In this document: positions 29,018-36,762 of the stretch, in pieces | Layout of the letters: each line of letters starts with the position of its first letter | Numbering within the stretch: the stretch's first letter is position 1 | Source: Acidimicrobiia bacterium | Lineage (GTDB): Bacteria > Actinomycetota > Acidimicrobiia > Acidimicrobiales > SZUA-35 | NCBI GenBank assembly: GCA_003231975.1 | Contig: QIKW01000145.1 | Coordinates: 1-40,095 of the forward strand | DNA: 40,095 bases | Reading direction: 5' to 3' | Made by a program: the position numbers and the translations under genes | The notes under the pieces: model-generated | Told to the model about the DNA's origin: nothing | Databases searched by the model: none | Seen by the model: only the letters and a program-made list of their open reading frames with translations

Positions 29018-30343
29018 TTAGCGGCCGGTAGTTGACCAGTGCCAGGGTTCGCTTGGCAGATTGATCAAACCGTAAGTGGCGGCGTTTGCCTGGAGCCAGA
29101 GAAATCCTGAACTGGAGCTGTTGAGGATCGCACCGCCTTGGGTGAAGTCGATCGCCAGCCCCTTCTCGTGTTGGGAGAACCCGGGCCTGGCGGTTGGAGG
29201 GCTGCACGTGCCAGAGCGCTGTTCGAAGATGGCGTAGCCGCTGCTCCCGCAGTTGCCTCGCCTCAGAATTATCTGGTTCTCTCGATCTCGGTAGCCCCAT
29301 CCGCTCAGGTCGACGCCGTCAGACATCGCAGCACCGATCAGAGCGACCAAGCTGTCTGCGATCTCTGCGTTCACTGTGATCGGCGTGATTGCAACGACCT
29401 GCTCGGTCATTTCGGGTTCCGGCTGTTCGCCCTCGCTGGGTAGGTTGGGATCCTCGGTGTCGGTGCTGACAATTGGACCTTCGGACCCGTCGTCGGTTGG
29501 ATCACCGCTACTACCGTCATCGGCTTCGTCTTCGGGGTCGACAACGGGTGTGCGAACAACTACGGACACGACCTGTACCAGGGTGATCGGATCGGCCTCT
29601 TTCACCAGAACCTCGTGAGTGCGTCTGGATATGGCTTCGTTCCTCGCAACCAGTTTGGCTTCGAACTGCTGGCGAATTTGTTGAGCAACTCTTAGCCGGC
29701 TGAGGGCCTCGTCGCGGTCAATTCGGCGGAGGCGAACCACCTCGGCAGCCTCATCCACTGCAATCACGGCGTGGGACAGGTTCTCCCCGGCGACACGAAG
29801 CCGTTCAACCAGGTCGGCGGTGGCAACCTGAATCGGTTGCTGCAAGCGGGCTCGCAGGAAGTCGCTGCCGTAGCTTTCCTGGAGGCCGTCGTCGCCCATT
29901 GACCAGATGCGAATCGCGTAGCCTTCCAGGTCCTGCTCCACTTTGTCCCGAATTGCCTGAACTCTGGCAAGCTCAACCTCAAGGGCATCCTGAATGCCAA
30001 CGGCTTCAGCCACCTTGGCGTCGGCCTCTACAAGTTGAGCGTCTCTTTGTCGGCGGTTGGTAACGACCATTTCGCGACGAATGGGAATTTCACCGTCGGT
30101 TAGCAGCCAAGGGTCGAAAGCAATGGCAAAGAGGGCAGCCTCTTCAAGGTCCAGCCCCTCAACGTTAAGGTCTGGCTCTTCCTGGGGGCCATCCTCTGCG
30201 GGCTCATTGGGCTCATCGTCTGAAGTCTCGTCGGGGGAATCGGCAAAGACGATGGGTGTTCCATCTGGGGCGGCGCTGGCTGAGCTGATGAACGGGAAAG
30301 TGCCGAGCCAGGCAATCAGAATGAGCGCGGGGAAGCGTTTCAC
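29018..30343 (-). CDS. Exported VanY-type D-alanyl-D-alanine carboxypeptidase with coiled coil
   Basis: A 441-residue exported envelope enzyme. A signal peptide (KRFPALILIAWLGTFPFISS, then ASA) is followed by an acidic stretch and a long coiled coil (about 90-250, Arg/Glu/Ala-rich heptads). A second acidic linker leads to a C-terminal VanY peptidase domain with SQHEKGLAIDFT (SxHxxGxAxD, zinc) and EPWHWS (zinc/catalytic). Coiled coil plus zinc peptidase recalls cell-division hydrolases such as RipA/EnvC organisations, where the coil controls the hydrolase. It would trim peptidoglycan stem peptides. GTG 30343 is the chosen start; a TTG at 30364 is possible. Confidence 0.83.
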   Translation of the reverse strand: MKRFPALILIAWLGTFPFISSASAAPDGTPIVFADSPDETSDDEPNEPAEDGPQEEPDLNVEGLDLEEAALFAIAFDPWLLTDGEIPIRREMVVTNRRQRDAQLVEADAKVAEAVGIQDALEVELARVQAIRDKVEQDLEGYAIRIWSMGDDGLQESYGSDFLRARLQQPIQVATADLVERLRVAGENLSHAVIAVDEAAEVVRLRRIDRDEALSRLRVAQQIRQQFEAKLVARNEAISRRTHEVLVKEADPITLVQVVSVVVRTPVVDPEDEADDGSSGDPTDDGSEGPIVSTDTEDPNLPSEGEQPEPEMTEQVVAITPITVNAEIADSLVALIGAAMSDGVDLSGWGYRDRENQIILRRGNCGSSGYAIFEQRSGTCSPPTARPGFSQHEKGLAIDFTQGGAILNSSSSGFLWLQANAATYGLINLPSEPWHWSTTGR

Positions 30344-30397
30344 GACCTCTACCCATCGGCACAAATATTGCCGGGGTGTAGAGTCTTTTGTCCGCGT

Positions 30398-30459
30398 CGT
30401 TCCTCGGCCTGACGGCCTCGTCTCTTCCCGAGTCTTTCTCGCTTCGCTCCAAAACTCGC
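30398..30459. repeat. Repeat element copy B (CGTTCCTCGGCCTG family)
   Basis: A 62-nt relative of 28865-28923, with the same CGTTCCTCGGCCTG start and AAACTCGC end. It lies just upstream of the VanY gene. The whole gap 30344-30569 is filled by repeats and hairpins and shows no gene. Confidence 0.7.
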
Positions 30460-30475
30460 CGGCGCCAGTTTGTTT

Positions 30476-30528
30476 CAGGCAGGACCGGCGAAGCCGGATC
30501 CTGCCTGGCTAGGAACTCGGAGAGTTCC
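30476..30528. terminator. Hairpin pair downstream of the metF-like gene
   Basis: CAGGCAGGACCGGC-gaa-GCCGGATCCTGCCTG (30476-30507) is a 14-bp stem with one bulge. GGAACTC-gga-GAGTTCC (30512-30528) follows. CCTGGCTAGGAAC occurs twice here (30504-30516 and 30550-30562). They probably terminate the minus-strand fhs-metF transcript and insulate the VanY promoter. Confidence 0.55.
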
Positions 30529-30569
30529 CGGGGGCTCCGGCGGATCAGGCCTGGCTAGGAACCCCCGAC

Positions 30570-31484
30570 TCAGATGGCCGGAGGCGGGTCTGTGGGAGCA
30601 GACCCCAATGTGACCTCGCGCCAGGCTTCGGTGGCGGCTACTTGGTTGAAGGTGAACACGTGGAGTTTCTCGACGCCGAGTTCGAGGTTGGCCTGGCTGA
30701 GGGGCAGCAGAAGGTCGTTCGGGTCATAGGCGGTTGAGGCCATCATCTTCACGATGGCAGAGCGGTTCTTCCTCAAATAGTTCAGGCTTTGCCCTAGCCC
30801 GATTCTGGCTCCGGTTGAGATCAACTTTGCCTTGTCGACAACACCGGCGAGGCCAAGGTGGATCCCGAGGGTGAGACCGGCGGCCCGCTCGTTGCGTATC
30901 CATTTCTCGACGACCTCTGCATCAAAGCACATCTGTGTGCTGCACCAGCCGGTGACGCCGGCGTCGGCTAGGAGCGCTTGTTTTTGGTGGAGAGCTTGAT
31001 GCAGTTGCTGGTCTGGAATGAAGGCATGATGGTCTGGATAGGCGGGTACGCCGATGGCTTCCAGCCCATGATCGGTGCCCAAGAAGTCGCTTAGGAACTC
31101 TGCTGCTGCGGAGTAGCTGCCTTTGGGGTCTCCATCGCCTCCGACCACCAGAACCTTCGCTACGCCGGCTTCCCGGCACCAATTGCCAAGAAGGCGAGTG
31201 TGGTTGCGGTCTCGGACCAGGCGGCTTGAGAAGTGTGGGATTGGATCGAAGCCCTGGGCCAGGAACTCTTCTGTGAGCCGCTGGGTTTCCTCAATTCCTT
31301 TCACCGGTGAGCAGGTGATTGACAACGATGAACCCGCTCGAAGGCTCTGCCTAGCCGTTTCCAGGCTTCTCATTGGAACCACTTCGGTTGTGAATGTCTT
31401 TGTCAGATGAAGGCGGTGTGCCAACTGGCTTGGCGTCTCTTCGAACTGGGCAGCAGTGCGTGGCCGCTTAAGAGAGAAGCCCAT
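30570..31484 (-). CDS. MetF-like methylenetetrahydrofolate reductase
   Basis: A 304-residue TIM-barrel flavoprotein of the MetF/MTHFR family, reducing methylene-THF to methyl-THF. It reads TTEVVPMRSLE, SITCSPVKGIEETQRLTEEF, GFDPIPHFSSRLVRDRNHTR, VLVVGGDGDPKGSYSAAAEF, and GVTGWCSTQMCFDAEVVEKW. These follow the order of MetF (Thr..P..HL.., then GGD), but several positions differ, as in divergent homologues linked to methylated-amine loci. ATG 31484 follows the fhs stop directly (TGA-ATG), so it is coupled to fhs. The last codons overlap a conserved repeat hairpin, which gives the Pro-rich C terminus. Confidence 0.82.
   Translation of the reverse strand: MGFSLKRPRTAAQFEETPSQLAHRLHLTKTFTTEVVPMRSLETARQSLRAGSSLSITCSPVKGIEETQRLTEEFLAQGFDPIPHFSSRLVRDRNHTRLLGNWCREAGVAKVLVVGGDGDPKGSYSAAAEFLSDFLGTDHGLEAIGVPAYPDHHAFIPDQQLHQALHQKQALLADAGVTGWCSTQMCFDAEVVEKWIRNERAAGLTLGIHLGLAGVVDKAKLISTGARIGLGQSLNYLRKNRSAIVKMMASTAYDPNDLLLPLSQANLELGVEKLHVFTFNQVAATEAWREVTLGSAPTDPPPAI
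30578..30611. repeat. Repeat element copy 3, inside the metF-like 3' end
   Basis: GGGTCTGT (30586-30593), loop GGGA, GCAGACCC (30598-30605), followed by CAATGT. It aligns with 28982-29016, with paired changes in the stem. It lies across the final codons of the metF-like gene. Confidence 0.65.
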
Positions 31485-33194
31485 TCAGCTGAGACCAACA
31501 ATTTCGCCGTTTGGGTTGTTGGTGAAGTCAAGGTCGATCTTGTTGGCTGCTGGGGTTTTTCCCAGCCCCGGCATGGTGCGCATGTCTCCACAGATCGGGT
31601 AGACGAACCCGGCGCCAACGCTGGCTCGGACCTCGCGAACGGGGAGGATCCATCCGGTTGGGGCACCCTTCAGTTTCGGGTCGTGGCTGAGGGAGAGGTG
31701 GGTTTTTGCAATGCAAACCGGGAGCTCGCCGAAACCTGCTGCCTCGTAGGTGTCGATCTGCTTGTCGGCGGCAGGTGAGAACTCAACGCCGTCTGCGCCG
31801 TACACCTTGGTGGCCACGGTACGAATCTTGTCTCGGATGGGCATCTCGTCTGGGTACAGAACTTCAAAGTGTGACTCTTCGTCGGCGGCTTCCTTTACCA
31901 CCTCAGCCAGATCGGTTGCGCCGGTTCCACCGTCTGCGAAGTGAGTTGATACAGCCGCTCTGGCGCCGTACTCGTCGGCAATCTCGTGAATGGCCGCAAC
32001 GTCTTCATCGTGGTCACCAGGGAAGACGTTGATGGCAACAACCGGGGTGACGCCATGAATCTGCATGTTCTCCAGCTGCTTGCGAAGGTTGTCTCCTCCC
32101 TGGTGCACTTCGTCTGGGTTCACTTCCAACAGAGCAGGCGGCAGAGGCTTGCCAGCAACTATGCGATGGTTGCCAGAATGCGCCTTCAGCCCTCGAACGG
32201 TGGCCACCAGTACTGCGGCGTCTGGGGCGAGGCCGGAGTATCGGCACTTGATGTTGAAGAACCGCTCTGCCCCCATGTCTGCCCCGAAGCCAGCCTCGGT
32301 TAAGAGAAAATCCGACATGTGAATGCCGATTCGATCAGCAACAATTGATGAGTTCCCAGTTGCGATGTTGCCGAATGGGCCCGTGTGCACCAGAGCCGGG
32401 GTGTTCTCAAGCGTCTGCATCAGGTTGGGTTTGATTGCTTCAAGAAGGATCACAGCCATTGAGCCTGCCACGCCGATCTCCTCGGCTGTGATTGGCGTTC
32501 CGGCCTTGCTGTAGCCAAGGACTATTCGGCCCAGCCGCTCTCTCAGGTTCTTCATTGAGGTGGCCAGAGCTAGGGCCGCCATCACCTCAGAGGCTGCGGT
32601 AATGTCGAAGCCGGTTTCCCTTGGCACTCCGTCGAGGCGACCGCCCAAACCGATCACGGCGTTTCGCAGGGCCCTATCGTTCACGTCAAGCACACGACGC
32701 CAGGTGATGTTGTGAAGGTCGAACCCGGCGTCGTTGCCATGAAACAGGTGGGCATCGAGCATGGCCGAGCACAGGTTGTGGGCGGCGGTAACAGCGTGCA
32801 TGTCTCCGGTGAGGTGCAGGTTGAACAACTCCATTGGCACCACCTGGCTGTAGCCACCGCCCGCGGCGCCGCCCTTGATCCCAAAGGTTGGGCCCATTGA
32901 CGGCTGACGGATGGCGATGGTTGCCGTGGAGCCAATGTGTTTGAACGCCTGACCAAGGCCAACGGTCGTGGTGGTTTTCCCCTCACCAAGAGGCGTTGGC
33001 GTTATGGCCGAGACCACGACGTACTTTGCCCTTGGGCGTTCCGACATTGCCTCGATTGCGTCCAGCCCAATCTTGGCTGCGCCAACGCCATACGGCTCAA
33101 GCATGTGCACGGGAATTCCGGACTGTTCGGCTATCTCTGGCAGCGGCAACAACTCTGCCCGCTTGGCTATCTCCAGATCGGTCGGGAAGCTCAT
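31485..33194 (-). CDS. fhs: Formate-tetrahydrofolate ligase
   Basis: A 569-residue ATP-dependent ligase that joins formate and THF, or runs in reverse to release formate and ATP. The P-loop TPTPLGEGKTTTTVGLGQA and the family stretches RQPSMGPTFGIKGGAAGGGYSQ (in parts), GRLDGVPRETGFDITAASEV, KCRYSGLAPDAAVLVATVR and EIYG-like KVYGADGV are all present. ATG 33194 is set by AAAGGAG 11 nt upstream and by normal family length. It is the first gene of the fhs-metF pair and divergent from the dimethylglycine dehydrogenase-like gene. Its probable 5' leader contains the twin hairpins at 33239-33302. Together with FolD it would let the cell dispose of C1 units as formate or recover ATP from them. Confidence 0.95.
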   Translation of the reverse strand: MSFPTDLEIAKRAELLPLPEIAEQSGIPVHMLEPYGVGAAKIGLDAIEAMSERPRAKYVVVSAITPTPLGEGKTTTTVGLGQAFKHIGSTATIAIRQPSMGPTFGIKGGAAGGGYSQVVPMELFNLHLTGDMHAVTAAHNLCSAMLDAHLFHGNDAGFDLHNITWRRVLDVNDRALRNAVIGLGGRLDGVPRETGFDITAASEVMAALALATSMKNLRERLGRIVLGYSKAGTPITAEEIGVAGSMAVILLEAIKPNLMQTLENTPALVHTGPFGNIATGNSSIVADRIGIHMSDFLLTEAGFGADMGAERFFNIKCRYSGLAPDAAVLVATVRGLKAHSGNHRIVAGKPLPPALLEVNPDEVHQGGDNLRKQLENMQIHGVTPVVAINVFPGDHDEDVAAIHEIADEYGARAAVSTHFADGGTGATDLAEVVKEAADEESHFEVLYPDEMPIRDKIRTVATKVYGADGVEFSPAADKQIDTYEAAGFGELPVCIAKTHLSLSHDPKLKGAPTGWILPVREVRASVGAGFVYPICGDMRTMPGLGKTPAANKIDLDFTNNPNGEIVGLS

Positions 33195-33238
33195 TGGCTG
33201 GGGCACTCCTTTTGAAACGCGCGTTCTTGGGCGTAGTA

Positions 33239-33302
33239 CTGTTCGGACTACGGCTTGGGCCGTGGACAGTCCTGTCTCGGTCACGGCTCTTGCCGTGGAC
33301 AG
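33239..33302. repeat. Twin 31-nt hairpin repeats in the fhs/dehydrogenase control region
   Basis: Two 31-nt direct repeats (33239-33269 and 33272-33302), 2 nt apart, share CTGT at the start, ACGGC in the middle and CCGTGGACAG at the end. Each folds on itself: CTGT/ACAG outer stem, an asymmetric internal loop, and (C)ACGGC/GCCGTG inner stem with a 3-4-nt loop. They lie 45-108 nt before the fhs start and 103-166 nt before the dehydrogenase start. Confidence 0.7.
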
Positions 33303-33317
33303 CGGGAGCGTACCCCA

Positions 33318-33362
33318 GTATCGTCGAGCAGTCCCACGATACAGAAGCCTACCGCATCGTGG
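33318..33362. promoter_or_regulatory. Overlapping dyads in the divergent control region
   Basis: GTATCGT (33318-33324) is complementary to ACGATAC (33336-33342). The latter overlaps CCACGAT (33334-33340), which is complementary to ATCGTGG (33356-33362). As RNA the two stems exclude each other. As DNA the first is a 25-bp operator-like dyad. A weak -10 TATTCT (33366-33371) follows for the plus-strand operon. Confidence 0.5.
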
Positions 33363-33404
33363 AAGTATTCTCTTTATTGCCCTTCTTGAAGACCGAGGCC
33401 TGAT

Positions 33405-35939
33405 GTGAGCGAATTGCCAGCCAAATCCAAGGTTGTCGTTATTGGTGCCGGAATTGTTGGCAGCTGCCTGGTTGGCCACCTCAGCCAGCTCGGCTGGACC
33501 GACATTGTGCTGATCGACAAGGGCCCCTTGCCTAACCCGGGGGGCTCAACGGGCCATGCTTCGAATTTCATTTTCCCGGTTGATCACAACAAGGAGATGG
33601 CGCTGCTTGGCGTTCAGAGCGCCAACCAGTTTCGAGATCTAGGCCTCAGCGTCGACTCTGGCGGAATCGAGGTGGCTCGAACCGAAGCGCGAATGCATGA
33701 GCTGGCGCGTCGGATGACCTCGGCGAAAGCCTGGGGGGTTGAGGCCAGCCTGCTGACACCGGGCGAGGTGAAAGAGTTGGTTCCCTTCATCAACGAAGAA
33801 GTGATCCTCGGCGGTTTCTACTGCTCGTCTGTCTCGGTGGTTGATTCCCTCGAAACAGGAACTCAGATGCGCAACCTGGCGCTCGAGCAAGAGGCACTGA
33901 AGGTGTTCGCCAACACCGAAGTTCTTGACCTGATAACCGAGGAAACTCCTATTGAGGGCCAGACAAAGATCAAGGCCGTGGTGACCGACAAAGGGACCAT
34001 CGAGGCCGAGTACGTCGTGATTGCCTGCGGTGTGTGGAGCAACCGAATCGCCAATCTGGCTGGGGCATACATTCCGCTGGTGCCTGCCGTGCACCAGATG
34101 GCCGACGTTGGACCGATGGACGTGTTAGCCGAAACCAACAACGAGATTGGCTATCCGATTGTGCGAGACATGGACACGTTCTGTTACGAACGTCAGAGTT
34201 CTGGGTCCATGGAAGTCGGCTCGTATGGTCACCGGGCAATTCTGCACCACCCAGACGAGATCCCGTCCAACGACGCAGCCGCCCTGTCGCCAACCGAGAT
34301 GCCGTTTACCCCTGACGATTTCGACCCACAGATGGAAACCGCCATCGAGTTGATGGACATGCTTGGCGACGCCGAGATCAAGTACGCAATCAACGGATTG
34401 CTGTCGTTGACCCCAGACACGATGCCCTGTCTTGGCGAGATCCCCGAGGTCAGAAACCTTTGGTCGGCTGCTGCGGTGTGGGTTAAGGAAGGGCCCGGAA
34501 TGGCCCAGGTTGTTGCCGAGTGGATGACCCACGGCTATCCGAGAGTGATCGACGCCCACGGCGCCGACATTGCCCGTTTCTACGAAGAAGAAAAGTCTGA
34601 CGAGCACATCTGGGCCAGGGCTACCGAGCACTTCGTCAAGACCTACGGAATTGTGCATCCGGCCGAGCAGTGGGCCGGCCGTCGCAACCTCCAGGTGAGC
34701 CCCTACTTCTCCAGACAGGAGGCACTTGGGGCCGAGTTCTTTGCCGCCCGCACGTGGGAGCGGCCTCAGTGGTACCAGTCCAACGCCGACCTCGTTCAGC
34801 GCTATGAGCTTCAGGAGCGAGAGGTTGAGTGGGACAATCGGTGGTGGAGCCCGATCTCAACCGGCGAGCACCTGAACTTGCGTGAAAACTGTGGTCTGGT
34901 TGATCTAAGTGCGTTCCAGATTTATGAGCTGACCGGCCCTGGAGCGGTTGCCTTCGCCGATCACTTAGCTGTCAACAAGGTCGACAAGCCCGTCGGAAGC
35001 TCGGTCTACACCCCCTGGCTCACCCCAGACGGCGGCTTCCATTCAGATCTCACCATGATGCGAACAGCTGAGAACACAGTGCAGATAGTCACCGGCGTTT
35101 TCGACGGAGGCAGAGACCAGTTCTGGGTGAAGAAGTTGATGCCTCAGGACGGTTCGGTAGCGTTTGCCAACATCACCCTCGATGTCACAACCCTTGGTTT
35201 GTGGGGTCCGAACGCTCCAGCTGTTCTGGCTCAGCTCACCGACCAGGATCTCAGCCAGGCCGGATCGCCATACGGCTCGCTTCGCACCGTCATTCTCCAA
35301 ACAGCCTCGGGGCCAATTGAGGCCACGCTGTTTCGGATCTCCTACGTTGGCGACACCGGCTGGGAGATTTACACCGCTTGGGGCAACGGCCCCGCGTTGT
35401 GGGATGCCCTGGTGGTTGCGGGCGCCGACCTGGGTCTGAGGCCAACCGGCGGCGGTGTCTACGGCACGTCGGGCAGGCTGGAAAAGGGTTACCGCTTGAT
35501 GGGCAACGAACTTGAAAGCGAGTACAGCCCGGTCGAGGCTGGTTTGGCCAGGCCAAAGGTGAAGGCTTCAGACTTCATTGGCAAGGAGGCTTACCTTAAA
35601 GCCCGCCAGGATGGTCCTGAAGTTCAGATGTGCACCCTCACGGTCGAGGACCACACCGACAGCGCGGGCCGCAAGCGGTTCATGATGGGCGGCAACGAAC
35701 CGCTTCTCACATTGGACGGTGCGCGGATCGTCGACAGCCACGGCCGGGCTTCCAGAGTTTGCTCTGCTGGCCCCGGCCCGTCTGTTGGCAAGCACCTGCT
35801 GCTCGGCTACCTGCCAAATGAGTTGGCCGTGATTGGCACCGACCTCCAGGTGATGTATCAGAACGAGTACTTCCCGGTGAAGGTTGGTGCCATCGACGGT
35901 TCGGTCTTTGACCCTGAAGACAGCCGCTTGAAGAGCTGA
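33405..35939 (+). CDS. Dimethylglycine/sarcosine dehydrogenase family protein with GcvT domains
   Basis: An 844-residue flavoenzyme, close in length and order to Arthrobacter globiformis dimethylglycine oxidase. The FAD domain has VVVIGAGIVGSCLVGHLSQ (GxGxxG at 14-19) and PGGSTGHASNF; H51 matches the His that carries covalent FAD in that enzyme. AVHQMADVGP and SYGHRAILHH follow in the substrate half. Residues from about 430 form the folate-binding GcvT-type part (RNLQVSPYFSRQE, ENCGLVDLSAFQIYELTGPG, LFRISYVGDTGWEIYTAWGN, SGRLEKGYRLMGNE). It should demethylate an N-methylated amine and pass the C1 unit to THF. ETF genes directly downstream argue for a dehydrogenase using ETF rather than an oxidase. 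GTG 33405 has GAGG about 8 nt upstream. Confidence 0.88.
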   Translation: MSELPAKSKVVVIGAGIVGSCLVGHLSQLGWTDIVLIDKGPLPNPGGSTGHASNFIFPVDHNKEMALLGVQSANQFRDLGLSVDSGGIEVARTEARMHELARRMTSAKAWGVEASLLTPGEVKELVPFINEEVILGGFYCSSVSVVDSLETGTQMRNLALEQEALKVFANTEVLDLITEETPIEGQTKIKAVVTDKGTIEAEYVVIACGVWSNRIANLAGAYIPLVPAVHQMADVGPMDVLAETNNEIGYPIVRDMDTFCYERQSSGSMEVGSYGHRAILHHPDEIPSNDAAALSPTEMPFTPDDFDPQMETAIELMDMLGDAEIKYAINGLLSLTPDTMPCLGEIPEVRNLWSAAAVWVKEGPGMAQVVAEWMTHGYPRVIDAHGADIARFYEEEKSDEHIWARATEHFVKTYGIVHPAEQWAGRRNLQVSPYFSRQEALGAEFFAARTWERPQWYQSNADLVQRYELQEREVEWDNRWWSPISTGEHLNLRENCGLVDLSAFQIYELTGPGAVAFADHLAVNKVDKPVGSSVYTPWLTPDGGFHSDLTMMRTAENTVQIVTGVFDGGRDQFWVKKLMPQDGSVAFANITLDVTTLGLWGPNAPAVLAQLTDQDLSQAGSPYGSLRTVILQTASGPIEATLFRISYVGDTGWEIYTAWGNGPALWDALVVAGADLGLRPTGGGVYGTSGRLEKGYRLMGNELESEYSPVEAGLARPKVKASDFIGKEAYLKARQDGPEVQMCTLTVEDHTDSAGRKRFMMGGNEPLLTLDGARIVDSHGRASRVCSAGPGPSVGKHLLLGYLPNELAVIGTDLQVMYQNEYFPVKVGAIDGSVFDPEDSRLKS

Positions 35940-35940
35940 C

Positions 35941-36762
35941 GTGACAGCCGAACAGACTTCTCGGATTGATGCCTCTGAGCTTCGGGTGCTGGTCTGCATT
36001 AAACGGGTTCCCGCCCCGGGAGCCAGAATCAACCTCACAGACGACGGCCAGCGCATCGACACAGCCCACCTCGGTTTCGCAATGAGCCCGCATGAAGAGT
36101 GCGCAGTCGAAGCAGCCATTCAACTCACCCAGGAAGCCGGGGGAGAGGCAACGGTGCTTACGGTCGGCCCGGAGGAAGCAGAAGAGCAGTTGCGCTACGC
36201 AGTTTCGCTGGGAATCCACAAGGCTGTTCTGGTCAAGACAGACGGCGAAGCGGTGAATCCCCAGCGAACAGCCAGGGCGATTGGGGCCGCTGTTGCCGCG
36301 CTTGAAGCCGCCGACGGGCCCTTCCACCTCATCCTTTTTGGTAACGAGAGCGCAGATTCTGGCGGTTTCCAGGTTGGCATCAGGGTTGCGGTAGGTCTTG
36401 GCAGGCCAATCGTGACTGCGATCAAGGGGATAGACCTCGAGCTTGAAGCCCCGGCGATTACTGCAAAGCGCGAGATCGACGGCGGCCTTGAGATCTACAA
36501 ACTGCCGACCCCGGCGGTTCTGGGCGTGAAGGAGGGCCTGAACCTGCCTCGGTACCCAACAATGAAGGGCCGTTTGGCCTCCAAGAAGGCCGAGATCACC
36601 CAGTTCCAGCCGGGCGAATCCGAGCCGGATGGGCTTGACGGGCAGACGTCTTTGGGTCTGATTCAACCTCCGCAGAAGGCGTCCAATGTTGTGCGCCTTG
36701 GTGAAGGCCCTGCTGCGGCCCCAGCGGTTGTAGACCTACTTGACGAACTGGGGGTGCTGTAG
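35941..36762 (+). CDS. etfB: Electron transfer flavoprotein beta subunit
   Basis: A 273-residue ETF beta subunit, binding AMP and docking with partner dehydrogenases. It starts LRVLVCIKRVPAPGARINLT, has ECAVEAAIQLTQEAGGEATVLTVG and the adenine-nucleotide region LILFGNESADSGGFQVG. The recognition loop signature VKEGLNLPRYPTMKGRLASKK (split here as VKEGLNLPRYP and TMKGRLASKK) is present. Its GTG start is 1 nt after the dehydrogenase stop, which ties the three genes into one operon. With etfA it should take electrons from the dehydrogenase flavin to the quinone pool through ETF-quinone oxidoreductase encoded elsewhere. Confidence 0.94.
   Translation: MTAEQTSRIDASELRVLVCIKRVPAPGARINLTDDGQRIDTAHLGFAMSPHEECAVEAAIQLTQEAGGEATVLTVGPEEAEEQLRYAVSLGIHKAVLVKTDGEAVNPQRTARAIGAAVAALEAADGPFHLILFGNESADSGGFQVGIRVAVGLGRPIVTAIKGIDLELEAPAITAKREIDGGLEIYKLPTPAVLGVKEGLNLPRYPTMKGRLASKKAEITQFQPGESEPDGLDGQTSLGLIQPPQKASNVVRLGEGPAAAPAVVDLLDELGVL

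Noticed and set aside
33239-33302. Tandem guanidine-II (mini-ykkC) or glycine riboswitch
   Set aside because: The hairpin loops do not have ACGR, and the conserved glycine aptamer segments are not visible.
33195-33404. CRISPR-like short repeat array
   Set aside because: Only two units with a 2-nt gap and internal self-complementarity, no spacers and no cas genes.
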